Source: Carex sylvatica (taxonomy: Eukaryota; Streptophyta; Magnoliopsida; Poales; Cyperaceae). From it: a stretch of DNA of 64,000 nucleotides. The stretch spans positions 1-64,000 of the forward strand of contig CAXKVR010000292.1 of the NCBI GenBank assembly GCA_964058845.1, given 5' to 3'. Position numbers and translations under genes: made by a program. Of the stretch, positions 35,150 through 46,176 are shown piece by piece. Each line of letters begins with the position of its first letter. Position 1 is the stretch's first letter. The notes beneath the pieces are model-generated. The model was not told the DNA's origin. It worked only from the letters and a program-made list of their open reading frames with translations, and did no database searches.

Positions 35150-36248
35150 TTGTAACAATGCTTCCACTGTTTGTTTCTACTTGCTGCCCTTACTTTTTTG
35201 TACCTTTTTAAACTTTAACCCTCCTAGCCCTAGTTACCCCCTACTCGGGGAGCTCAGATGTGTTTGGTTACACATGCACGCATAAATCCCTAAACTACCA
35301 GCTCTGCATTTAATGCTCCCCTCTGTCCTTCCTTTATTTTCCATTTAAACCACACAAAGTTTCCCTATTTGTGACCTTTTCAGGTGTTCCTTAGCCTTCA
35401 TCAGCCTTTGCTTTGCTCTGCCCATCGCCACATTTATTATATCTCATTTTTATTTTATTTTATGTTTTTTGTCATCTCTCTCCGTTCAAATACATTTACA
35501 GTCCTCTCAATTGTCCCCCCTGGAAAAAGAATTTCTTTTTGCAAGAGATGGGCTTAAAATTTAAGCTAATTTTAATCCTTTCTCACAATAAAGCTGGTTA
35601 AGAACAATGCAAATGAGAGAAGTTCATTAGTTACTTCTGCATTTAAATTAAATATACTTCATGCGGTGAAATGAATTAATACTTTAATATCTACCTCTTT
35701 AAAGTGCAACTGTCATATAGGATATACTTTCAATCGGCAACAATTGATTAACCAATATTAGTACTTAATTAAATAATAATATACTAGATGTATTACAGCT
35801 TAAATATTTTTTGTTAAGTTGAATTAACACACATTACATCATATTAAAAATAAATAGCACATTGACATGCGCATATATATAGCCAACCTAAAATTGTCTT
35901 ATTAGAGTTTCCACACTATATATCTTACGACATTCTCATAATCATATCGTGTCATGTTGTTCATTATTTGTAGCGCTTGAAATAATTAATGAGCATGTAT
36001 AGAAGAAGGTTTTAAATTACACGAGTAGCTGCGTGCCTGCGTACCAAATGGAAATATAAGAGGCTCTAGGGGGGCATATGAGAAAATATTAAAAAAACAA
36101 CAAAATTATGAGGCCTTCGGCCTGAATGGACTCCAAGGCTCCAATTGTCCAACATGAACTCCTATTATTTATTATTATTCTTCTTTTGTAATTTATATTG
36201 AAATATTTAAAATGGATAAAGGCCTATATATCCGGGTTTTTGTGTGCA
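35150..36248. other. Upstream region of the NAC gene
   Basis: No coding sequence recognised. Pyrimidine-rich at 35160-35560, AT-rich after 35600. Confidence 0.4.
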
Positions 36249-36256
36249 CTATATAG
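36249..36256 (+). promoter_or_regulatory. Candidate TATA box of the NAC gene
   Basis: CTATATAG inside GTGCACTATATAGAGCC, about 115-120 bp before the first ATG (36371). A pyrimidine-rich leader follows (36310-36360). Placement fits a core promoter; the start site is not known. Confidence 0.5.
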
Positions 36257-36370
36257 AGCCCTTAGCGAACTCAAAATTACCAAATCACTACAAAACAATC
36301 TAACCTATCGAGCTGTCTTTTCTCATCTCGTCCCCTTCTCCGATCTTCTAGTGGATACAATTTTCTTAAA

Positions 36371-38428
36371 ATGCATGCAATGGAGGAACTATTGTGGGAG
36401 ATATATGGAGAAGAAGGAAGCGAGAAAGGGTTGCCACCTGGTTTTAGGTTTCATCCCACGGATGAAGAGCTCATCACCTTTTATCTGGCCTCTAAGGTTT
36501 TCCAAGGAGGCTTCTCTGGGGTTGAAATTGTTGAGGTTGATCTGAATCGAATTGAACCTTGGGAACTCCCTGGTAACATCACTATAGCCTCTGCTTATTG
36601 TTTTGTTTCTCGTTTCTCATATACTCTTCTTCTTCTTTTTTTTCTTCTTTTTTTGTTGAGGTAAGCAGTGCCATCTTGCTTTAAAGTTTTATCGAATCAA
36701 GAAAAAGGGTTTAAATCAAGAGACACGTTAATGTACAAAAATTGTTTAATCTAGATGTTGATGTTATTTTCACAAGCAATAGCATCCGTACTAATATTTT
36801 TCCTTTTAAAAAAAACAAGTCCAATAAATGTGCCAACCAACCCCCCGCCCCCCTCCCCTCCCACAACGACACACACACATACAAGGCGAATATTTAGTCT
36901 GGCATTCCAGTTATGTAATCACTAAAGATGAAAATTGAAAAGAGAATAAAAGGGTTATTAATTTAATAGAAGTGAACAATATATATTTGATTAACCAATA
37001 ATCATGAGAATCATTGGAAATGGAGCTAAGCACAACCGAATAAATTTAGGTTTCAGGCTTTTTAGCTATAGGCTAGGTTGGCTAGGTAGGATGCATGATT
37101 AGTCGCCTAAGGGCTTATGATTCAAAAAAGATGCATGATTAGTGGATTAGCGTACTTAACACAATCAGTACTTTTTTACCAACTGACGTTAGTTCATCAC
37201 TTAGATGCATTATTCATTTTGAATATCCTTACCTTTTTTATAAAATGATATATGCAGATGACGCAATTATGTGTCGATCATGTATTTTTTAATTATTTTT
37301 TGTTTGAAAATGAATATTAGATGCGGCAAAGATGGGAGAAAGAGAGTGGTACTTCTTCAGCCTGAGGGACAGGAAGTACCCTACCGGGCTAAGAACAAAC
37401 CGGGCAACCGGTGCAGGATACTGGAAGGCAACGGGTAAAGATCGGGAGGTGCGAAGCAATGTCACCGGAGCCCTTGTTGGAATGAAGAAAACGCTCGTCT
37501 TTTACAAGGGAAGAGCCCCTCGGGGTGAGAAGACAAAGTGGGTCCTACATGAGTACCGCCTTGAAGGCGACTTGTCGTGCCGCCATGCTTGCAAGGTATG
37601 CAATTCGGAGCTATGACTTACCATGTCTTAGTTAGTTTGTCCTTCAGAATTTTTTGAAGTGTGTCATTTTTATTATTCTAACAAAGTCCTAAACTAATTA
37701 AAAGATGGGGGAGTCTCTGTGTGCAAACAAAAAAGCTCTTTGCCCTAAACATTAGTCGATAATATGATTCAAAACATTTTTCTAAATATTAAATAAGCTC
37801 GGCACTTGACCAACATAAGCCATTAAAAACATTATTTTTTTTTCTCATGTCATTTGTTGTTTGCCCATAAATAGTGAACATCTCAATATACTATGTAACA
37901 AACAATAACAGACAAACACAGCTAGCCCGTTGACTTTGGTTCACAGAAGTCTATGTATCTAACAAAATTACATTGATTAAATTCTTTTCTGATGTTTCTG
38001 GTTTGCGTCAAATCTTACAGGAAGAGTGGGTCATCTGCAGGATATTTCACAAGATAACAGGAGGAACTGATCATAAAAAGACCCCAATGTTCTATCCACA
38101 CAACCCCATGTGCTCCTCTCAAAACCCTAATTCTCTCTTCCCATACCTCGACTTTAAAACACTAGAAAACCCTATTTTGCACTCTCTCCACAACCACCAA
38201 CCTTGTAATCTCCATTACCAAGAACCTGATGTTAATCTCTTTCCTTTACCTCCTCTCCCTCTCTCTCCATTTCAATCTGATATAAATCCTAATGAAGAGA
38301 TAGCACTGGCTCCTGCCACTCCCCCCAACTGGCTTGAGACTTTTTTACAAAGCCCATTTATCTATCATGACTCGAGCTTTGTGGGACCCAATTATACAGG
38401 AGCAGCCCAATCTGAATTGATATCTTAG
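36371..38428 (+). CDS. NAC-domain transcription factor, NAM/CUC type (3 exons)
   Basis: Nuclear DNA-binding transcription factor. Exons 36371-36572, 37321-37595 and 38021-38428 join in frame with GT/AG introns to 294 residues. The first Met is at 36371; a second in-frame ATG at 36380 is an alternative. NAC subdomains: [15 protein letters not shown] (21-34); [18 protein letters not shown] (51-67); [18 protein letters not shown] followed by [33 protein letters not shown] and [25 protein letters not shown] (160-170). The two introns sit at the usual NAC positions. The preceding EEGSEKG and [10 protein letters not shown] resemble CUC3 of Arabidopsis from memory of the family. The C-terminal activation region is Pro/Leu/Asn-rich and short. 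I see no sequence like the miR164 target (encoding EHVSCFS) that CUC1/CUC2 carry. CUC-type proteins set organ boundaries; that role here is inference. Confidence 0.9.
36841..36862 (-). other. G-quadruplex-prone tract in NAC intron 1
   Basis: The + strand has four C runs (6, 6, 4, 3) separated by single bases, so the - strand fits the G3+N1-7 quadruplex pattern. It lies in the 748-bp first intron and is strikingly GC-rich for this window. Confidence 0.6.
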
Positions 38429-39021
38429 AAGTGGTTAAATCTATATAAGATTATCTCACATATTAGATGACATTATGATGAAATGATATGTGCATGACTA
38501 TCTGTGTAAACTAGTACTTTTGGGCCCTTTTTTTTAATGGCTAGGGTTCTAGGTACCTAGAATACGGTTCGGTATTAAGGTTATGTCGTCTTCTACTTAT
38601 GTGCATGGACCTTGGTGGCTTGGTTGCTGTTTTTTTATTGCGATGATGTGATTATATTTAGATTTTCAAAATATGGATTGATGGATGGATGTGATTTAGA
38701 GCAGAGAAGCATGGTCATTTGATAGGTCTTAATTATAAATATCTAGGGTTTAGTGCTCCTGCATGGAAGAGAGGTGATCAGTTAAGGTGCCTGCTGGCTG
38801 CTGGCCATGCATGACGTGGGGTTCTCAGACGATGAGATTGATTTGACATTTGATCTCACTCAAAATTAAATGAAATCGAGGGCTTAGAATGCAATGGGCT
38901 TATTTAATTGCAATTTACCATTTATTCTGCTCTTTTTCCTAGTATATAACAATAATAATAGGATAAGAATAACTATAAATCCGGCCCGTCATAATTTTAA
39001 CTGTATTCTGCTCTTTGGGCT
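38429..39021. other. NAC 3' flank
   Basis: No further coding sequence. Includes the untranslated 3' region of the NAC gene and AT-rich spacer up to the target duplication of the Mutator-like element. Confidence 0.4.
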
Positions 39022-39030
39022 TAGTATTTT

Positions 39031-39250
39031 CGGCCATTTTTATTAATATTCCAAAAACAAAATGAAATTTTAAAAATAACTTTGAATCTTTTTTTTTTTT
39101 TAAAACAACCCAATCGCCTGGGTCTGGGGCGGCCCAAAATGCAAACGAACAGCTAGACAGCAGGGCGGGTCATAGGGAGAGAAAATCGCCTCACACGCGG
39201 GCGGTCCATGCATGACCAAACCACCCCACAGTCGGGCGGTCCACTATGGA
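39031..39250. repeat. Left terminal inverted repeat of the MULE
   Basis: Pairs with 42819-43039. Contains a T run (39091-39101) whose A-run partner is at 42967-42980, and a GC-rich inner half that stands out from the AT-rich host sequence. Confidence 0.92.
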
Positions 39251-39820
39251 TGTATTTTAAACGTTTTTTTTTTCTCTCTCTCCTCTCTCCATTATCTGTA
39301 AACGAAGTTAGAGCCTGTTTGAGAGCGATTTTACTGTAGCTAAAGGTATTTTTTTTAGTTTCTTTTAATTATAGTCATTACTGTTCTATTATCTATAACT
39401 ACTGTAGCTGTCGCAATTACAATAGCAATTACTATACAAATACCTGTTACTATGTAATTACTGTAGCAACATATTTTTTATTTGTTTTCTAATTAGATTA
39501 CTGTACCTGTTATAATACCATATTTCTTAATGAAAACCAACTAATTGTTTTTCATTTCTTAATTTTTTTTTAATTTCATTTAGTCAGAAATAATTTTATT
39601 AATTAATTATTGATTTTCAACAATCTAAAGTTCTATACATTGATTATTATATAATTGAGAGTTCTATATTTATCTCTCTCTTTTTCAATTTATTCAATTT
39701 TTTTTAAATAAAACTCAAAAATTGATTGAATCGAATCTCAGATATCTTTATCTATTATTGATGTACAATTACTGTAATACTTATAAAATTATTTTTTAAA
39801 TGTAGTTTGTTAATGAAAAG

Positions 39821-40258
39821 ATGTTAGTTGCATTATATGTGGACGGCAGGCTACAAAAGGGTGAAGATGGCGTGCAGTACACGAAAGATGCTGCATTTGG
39901 CTTCGAGATTAATGAAAATACCACATTTCAGGCACTTAAAGAGCTAATATACGAAAAGACTGCTGTAAACCCCAACAGATATGAAATAGAATTGGCTACA
40001 CGGATTGATAACTCACGTGGGATGGGGGGTAGACCTTACTTTGTGAGGTTTCCAATAACAAATGCGAATTTATGGAGAGTTGTGTACACTCAAATTACGG
40101 CCAGTGGGGTCCAGGTAATGGACATATATTCGAAGAGGGTTTCCCGGCCTAGGGTTGGACCTTCACCGCTGGAATCCTTGAACATGACAGCACCACACAA
40201 ATCCAGCACATACGCCCTAGTATACCTACAATATAAAATAATCAATAAAAATAATTAA
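39821..40258 (+). CDS. MuDR-type transposase N-terminal-like fragment
   Basis: 145-codon ORF inside the MULE. The pattern ALYVDGRLQKGEDGVQY, FGFEINENTTFQALKELIY, RPYFVRFPITNANLWRVVY and VMDIYSKRV resembles the PB1-like N-terminal region that precedes the DDE core in many plant MULE transposases. No zinc-knuckle/SWIM or DDE core follows; the next sequence is the PMD ORF on the opposite strand. A splice donor is possible at GGTCCAG|GTAATG. Family assignment is from pattern, not search. Confidence 0.55.
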   Translation: MLVALYVDGRLQKGEDGVQYTKDAAFGFEINENTTFQALKELIYEKTAVNPNRYEIELATRIDNSRGMGGRPYFVRFPITNANLWRVVYTQITASGVQVMDIYSKRVSRPRVGPSPLESLNMTAPHKSSTYALVYLQYKIINKNN

Positions 40259-40284
40259 GATTGTTGATGAACTACTAAGTTACT

Positions 40285-41263
40285 TTAAAGAGTGTAATGA
40301 TACCTCCTGACAGCCTCAATGTCAGCAGTCTCAGGGAATATCTGATTCTGAAAGAAGTGAGACCGGAGTGCCTTTAGAGAAATACAGTACCCAGAATACC
40401 GGAACTCCTCCTCCTCCTCCCCCTTCTTCTTCTTCTTCTTCTTCTTCTTCTTCTTCTTCTTCTTCTTCTTCTTCTTCTTCTTCTTCTTCTTCTTCTTCTT
40501 CTTCTTCTTCTTCTTCTTCTTCTTCTTCTTCTTCTTCTTCTTCTTCTTCTTCTTCTTCTTCTGCAGATTTTTCGGATCACACCCTAACAACTCCGGTATC
40601 ATCCTCTGCAGGTTTGGATGGTCTGAGATGCCACCTATGGGCTCGCCATCAATGGGTAAACCCCATAAGGCGCTCACATCACCAAGGGTGACTGTCATCT
40701 CCCCGACCGGGAGATAAAATGTATGGGTCTCAGGTCGCCATCTCTCCGCTAGACCATGCATCAGAGACTGATCGATCTTACTCTGCGGCATAGTGGCAAG
40801 CTGATACAACCCAATGTTCAAGAGGCATCGCTGCATTTCTTCATGGGGAATGAACGAAATCCCAGACCTGCGGTGCCTCACCGTAAGCATGACATCATCA
40901 TGTATTTATTATCAATTTATGAGACTCAAATCGTGTCATTTTTTTAGTACTATTTACATTAAGTAAATCACGTATCTCAAGAGATGCCAATGAGACACGG
41001 TGCTTAACATGATGGGTCCATAGAAAAGGACTAAATGTGTCAGGATCATGCGCACCATCTGTAAAACTGGCCTGAGACGATGAACCCACTCGAATCGGAT
41101 CCTCAAATTCCCTACCAGTCGTATCCTCATATGACGACGGGCCCTCTCTAATCGGATCCACCGAGGACGTGCCCGCTACACTCGGATCCACGGTATCTGG
41201 ACCCGCTGCAGCCGGATCCGCTGCAGGCGCAGCTCGTAATCCCCACCGTCTAGATATGGGCAT
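40285..41263 (-). CDS. Plant mobile domain (PMD, MAIN/MAIL-like) protein, truncated, with poly-Lys insertion
   Basis: Two ORF blocks on the - strand. Block 1 (41263-40898) starts MPISRRWGLRAAP, has a Pro/Ala/Asp/Ser-rich linker, then PFLWTHHVKHRVSL. Block 2 (40890-40285) contains VRHRRSG, LLNIGLYQLATM, LAERWRPETHTFYLP, GEMTVTLGDVSALWGLPIDG and GYCISLKALRSHFFQN, the hallmark sequence of the aminotransferase-like plant mobile domain (PF10536). The join is unresolved: a stop and a frame change lie between the blocks, so an intron or a mutation is needed. After LLGCDPKNLQ the frame runs through a (CTT)n tract read as roughly 47 Lys and re-enters the domain. The C-terminal half of the PMD is absent. 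PMD proteins act in genome stability and gene expression and are known to occur within plant transposons. Confidence 0.78.
40405..40562. repeat. (CTC)n/(CTT)n microsatellite, about 46 CTT units
   Basis: A few CTC units (40405-40421) run into an essentially perfect CTT run to 40562. In the PMD frame on - it encodes Glu then Lys; on + it encodes Ser. All long ORFs in the other frames are artefacts. Confidence 0.97.
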
Positions 41264-42818
41264 ACTACATTTACAAAAAAAATCTATATTAATCAACCAC
41301 AATTTAAAAAATTAAAATTTATTCGAAATTTTAAACAATTTATAAATATTTTCACCAAATTCAAACTCTAATTGAACTGCAAATTCAAGCAATTGAAACC
41401 CTAAAATAGTTAATTATTTATAATAAACTACTAATTATATGATATTAATACATCCAATAATTATACAATAACTATAGTATATATTTAATATATTAAGAAT
41501 ATAACATATTAATTTAGTAATAAGAGTTAACAATTTCTAAAATAATCAATAACCACATGAAAATAATAATAATAATAAAGCTACATAAAATTTTATTATA
41601 CTATGAAATTCAATAAACTTTTATATAGTATGAAATTCACTTTTTAAAATAAAAATTATTGTGAAAATCGACAAACAAATAAAATTTGTAAAAAACATAA
41701 GTATGCATATCTTTTAAAAAAAATATTGATAATTTACTTGCAAAAAAGAATGCAACTTTTAAACAAATATTCATATACTTCAAAATAATTTGTTTTACTT
41801 GATATTAATTTGTATTGATATATACATGTGTTTCGTCAACTTCAAAATACCCTCAACATCACAAAAACTTTTCTTCGTGCCCGTAGCAACACAAAAATAA
41901 TTTATTATAACAATAAAACTATAATATATTATAACAATAAAATTATAATATATTATAACATATTATATATGGAAACAAAATTGTGTAATTTTTTTTAAAT
42001 ATTACAATAATTTATTATTTTATTCTCAATCCTCTCTAAATATCCAATTTTATCTATTGATGCAATCAAATACATAACTCTTTAATGTAGTCAAATACAT
42101 AACTTATCTACCTACGATTTTTTCTCAAAAAAATAAAAAATACATAACTTATCTACTAAAGGACATATTTTATATGATCACACAATATATATTTTCATTT
42201 GAAGATATAAAGCTTCCTTCTGCAAGCTTACCAAAAAAAAATACATAATTTCCGCAATTATAATTTCAAAATTTAATTCCGCAATTCCCGCAATTCGTGA
42301 CATTATACCAATTCTAACAATTCATAATTGAATCGAATTCAATAATTACACAACTTAATTATATTTGCATAAATTACACAATCGAATAGAATTCAACAAT
42401 TACACAATTTCATCACAATTGAATCGAACCGAATCTGTTTGAACTGAATCGATTTGAACCGAATCGAACCGAATTGATTTAAACCAAATCGAACCGAATC
42501 GATTCGAATTCAACAAATACACAACTTAATCGCATTCAATCGAATCAAAAACTTACCCGAGAGAAATGGAGCAATTGCAGTGAGGTAGAGGGCGGGGGAG
42601 GCGCAGATTCGCGGTGGTGAAGGTGGCAGCAAGAGAGAGAGAGAGAGAGTGAGCGAGGGAGAGGAGAGGTGTGGCGCAGTAGCGGAGCACTGGCGGCGGG
42701 GGCGGAGGCGGAGTGGCTGGGGCGGCCGTATTTTTTTCTTTTTTTTCTTTTCTTCTTCTGGTGTAGAGGGGAAACAGAGAAGGGAGAGAGGGGGAGTGGG
42801 GGTCACGGAGGGATTTAA

Positions 42819-43039
42819 TCCATAGTGGACCGCCCGGGTATGGGGCGGTTTGGTCATGCATGGACCACCCGCGTGTGAGGCAGTTTCCTCTCCCTATGAC
42901 TCGCCCCACTGTCTGGCGGTTCGTTTGCATTTTGGGCTGCCTCAGACCCAGACGGTTGGGTTTTAAAAAAAAAAAAAAAAGGATTCAAGGTTATTTTTAA
43001 AATTTTATTTTGTTTTTGGAGTATTAATAAAAATGGCCG
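42819..43039. repeat. Right terminal inverted repeat of the MULE
   Basis: Reverse-complement partner of 39031-39250, ending CCG just before the TAGTATTTT duplication. A GA-repeat stretch and Pro-coding C/T-rich sequence lie immediately inside (42600-42800). Confidence 0.92.
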
Positions 43040-43048
43040 TAGTATTTT

Positions 43049-43950
43049 ACAGCACCCCTCAATAAAAAAGTATTCTGTATAATGAATGCCAGAGAATCCC
43101 AAGCGTATCTTCCCAAAGATGTTCATAATTTTTTCTCATGATTTTGGGAGCACACAACAGTTAAAATGTTAAATCAAAATCTAATTAATATATAGTGAAT
43201 GCTTTAATATTTATTCGGAGAATTAGATATTCTGCATGGATATCATGCATGCATGTGACCATGTGAGTTCCATAAATGAGTATAAGATTGAATGATCTAA
43301 GAAATTCAGAAGTATATATATCAAGGTTCACATAAATGAGCGGCAGTAATTACAATATGGGGAAGCCACATGAAAATAACAATCAATTACAATTTTATTT
43401 CATGGAATTATCTGTTTTTGCAAAACCCTTTTCTTTACTACATACTTTCACCATTAATTAAAGAATTGTAGATTATACTAACATGCGCGCCCCAAATTTT
43501 TATTTAATAGCATATAAAAAATTAAAAAAAAAAACACCCTCGTTTGGTCAGAATTTGAGAATTACCCAAGCCGCAGAGCTAATCCTTGGACCCAATTAAT
43601 GGGGTCCGCACAGCCGATCCGCAGACCTTTGGTTCTGTTTTTTTTTTTTCTTCTTCTGATTTTTCTTATCTACTTTTGTAAAGGGATTTCAATTGTAATA
43701 GTGTAAGTGCTAGTACAAATGTTGTATGTACAAACTATATGTAAGATTTTGTCGTGATTAGTGAAATATCGCCTACGACTTTCAACAAAAAAAGAGAGTA
43801 TATCTTTCAAGAAAGTGACAATATATTGTGGTTGACGTACGTACTTACAGGCATGTAATGTAAAGTTAGTTATTTTGTAATTCACCATATATTAGTTTCA
43901 ATGTTAAAAAGGGGATATATGACGTTGAAATATAATTAATATTTTGATAA
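43049..43950. other. Non-genic AT-rich sequence
   Basis: No gene recognised. Confidence 0.4.
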
Positions 43951-44507
43951 CTATATAACACAGTGCTAAACAAAAATTAAGAACATAATAAATTTGCAAC
44001 TATGTTTTCTATCATTTAATACTATGTCCACCTTGTTGCAGTTTGAAACCAATTACTCATTCCTAGACGGCTAGACCTATGTAAATTTATAAAATTTTGG
44101 TTAGCAACTAAATGTAAATTTTCAAATCTATCTATTTGAGAATTACAGCAATATAATTTTTTTTAAATTTAATGATTTTTTTTATCATTTTAATTATGTT
44201 TGTCAAAATAGATAGGCTATCAAACCCATTAACTATATAACACAGTGCTAAATAAAATTAAGAACGTAATAAAATTACAACTATATATGTTTTCTATCAT
44301 TTAATAGTATGTCCACCTTGATGCAGTTTGAAAACCAATTAGTCATTCCTAGACCTATGTAAAATTATATAATTTCAAATTTATCAAATTTTGATTAGCA
44401 AGTAAATGTAATTTTATAAAAACCTATCTATTTGAGAATTACAGCAATATAATTTTTTAAATTTTTTATGAAATTTTATCATTTTAATTATATATGTTTG
44501 TCAAAAT
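43951..44507. repeat. Tandem duplication, period 282 bp
   Basis: Copy 1 (about 43951-44212) and copy 2 (44233-44507) share CTATATAACACAGTGCTAAA, TTTTCTATCATTTAATA, ATGTCCACCTTG and TATCTATTTGAGAATTACAG in the same order with small indels. No coding content. Confidence 0.85.
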
Positions 44508-45063
44508 AATGGGATCCTCAATATAATTTTATAAAAAATTCCTTTTTGTATATGGTGACTCTGGCTAAATCAGGATTATTATAATATAATGCGGCCTGTT
44601 CCTTTACTGAGTTAATTAATTTCCTCTTATATATGATATTCGAGCAAAAGGAGACATCGACCACAAATTAATGTGTGCCACTTTGATTTATTTTAAGAAA
44701 CAAATGTTTTTATACTGATTTTTTACAATATGCAGAAGTACTAGCAAAAGAGGAATTATTAATTTTAAATATTATGACATCAATTTTTTTGAGGTGAAAG
44801 AACTCAGAAAACTCAGTCGCACATGCACAAACATGAGTTTTGGTAAAATGTGCGGTCATCCAGTTCAAAATAAATACTCAATTTTTGTAAGGGGTTTTTG
44901 CAAAATGCCGGTGTTGCAAATTTAATTATTATTAATTGATGATTGGATAGCACAAGAACTTAATGATCATAATTAATTCAATGTTCTCTCTTGGTTCTTC
45001 AATTCAGAATTATGTGAAATGATAATCAGTAACCATAGCATGTCTTACGTGCTTGTTAAATGA

Positions 45064-46167
45064 ACTGTTATTAAAACCGGACCTGACCGGACGGATGGAC
45101 CGGAATAAACCGGATCTGGAGCCAAATCCGGTTTGGTTCTAATAAAGGACCGAATATGCATATAGACCGGAAAAAAATAAAAAACCAGACGGTTTTCACA
45201 AAAACCAATGAACCAGTTTGAGTTGGTTCTTTCATTTTTAAAATTTTAAAGTTTGAACCATGCGTGAACTCCGTTTAAATTGGTTCTTTAATTTATTGCT
45301 TAAATTGCTTTCACCTTTCCAACAAAAAAAAGTGAAAAACAATTAACATGGGTTAATCCGTGAACAACTCTATGTTGTCTTTTGTGTTGCTACAGGGTGT
45401 CATCTTTCAAACAATTATGTGTTCAATAGTTGCGTGACATTATTTTATAAAAAATAAAATTCAAACTGCACAATTTTTTTTGAATATGGATCGTTGTCGA
45501 CTCTTTTCTATAAAAATAAATGAAGAATTTATATGATGTTAATTTTTTAATTCTAAAATAAATGTATAAAACTAATAAAATCTCCTTGATATTTTACTTA
45601 TATAATATTAGAAATAAGCTCAATCGATATTAAGCTTCACAAAAATATATTTCTTACATTTTGATATTATCATTATTAAATTTAGAGTTGGTTTTCACTT
45701 TCCTGTTTAGTATTTTTTTTAAATCTTTAATTATTAATAATAATAAAAATCATGATGTTGTATACGAGAATGTATCTTAGTGACTTAATTGGACAGATTT
45801 AGGTTCTATAAAAAATATTAAAGAGAAAACATATTAAAAGATACACATTTGATTATTGAATGCCAATTTATTCAGCTTTTAAATTGAATTTTTAGTCATT
45901 TAGCTTTATTGCTGATTTTTTTTATTCATAAGTCAAATTAAACTTTTATTTAATATATTAGTTCAAAATATACATTTTTATATCTTGCACTTAGCTAAAT
46001 TAATCAAGAGATAATACTTTCATTTTATTTGGATAAAAACATTTCTATTTATTAATATATTTAGTATTATTAAAAAATCAGCGGTTGAACCAGTTAACCC
46101 ACTGGTCCAACCTGTAAACCATTGATCCAAAGCATTACCGGATCGAGGTCCAGTTCTGATAAAATTG
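45064..46167. mobile_element. Mutator-like non-autonomous element (AAAACCGGACC ends)
   Basis: 1,104-bp element flanked by the perfect 9-bp duplication GTTAAATGA (45055-45063 and 46168-46176). Left end CTGTTATTAAAACCGGACC; right end, opposite strand, TTTTATCAGAACTGGACC. Subterminal words are rich in AACCGGT/ACCAGT. The interior is AT-rich without ORFs. A related terminal fragment lies at about 46475-46590. Confidence 0.8.
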
Positions 46168-46176
46168 GTTAAATGA

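Larger units (their letters stand above)
39031..43039. mobile_element. Mutator-like element (TIR-MULE) carrying a plant mobile domain ORF
   Basis: 4,009-bp element bounded by the perfect 9-bp duplication TAGTATTTT (39022-39030 and 43040-43048). The terminal inverted repeats are about 220 bp (39031-39250 and 42819-43039), starting CGGCCATTTTTATTAATA at both ends. They share GGCGGTCCA/TGGACCGCC blocks and GTCCATGCATGACCAAACC. Inside are a + ORF resembling a MuDR transposase N-terminus (39821-40258), a - strand plant mobile domain ORF (40285-41263), AT-rich filler (41290-42500) and GAACCGAATCGATT repeats (42420-42520). No catalytic transposase core is visible, so it is probably non-autonomous. 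Confidence 0.93.

Noticed and set aside
40368..40691. Poly-Ser (+) and poly-Arg (-) ORFs
   Set aside because: Other frames of the (CTT)n tract; only the Lys frame connects to PMD sequence on both sides.
42510..42930. Pro/Ser/Leu-rich ORFs on the - strand
   Set aside because: They translate the GA repeat and GC-rich TIR of the MULE; nothing conserved.
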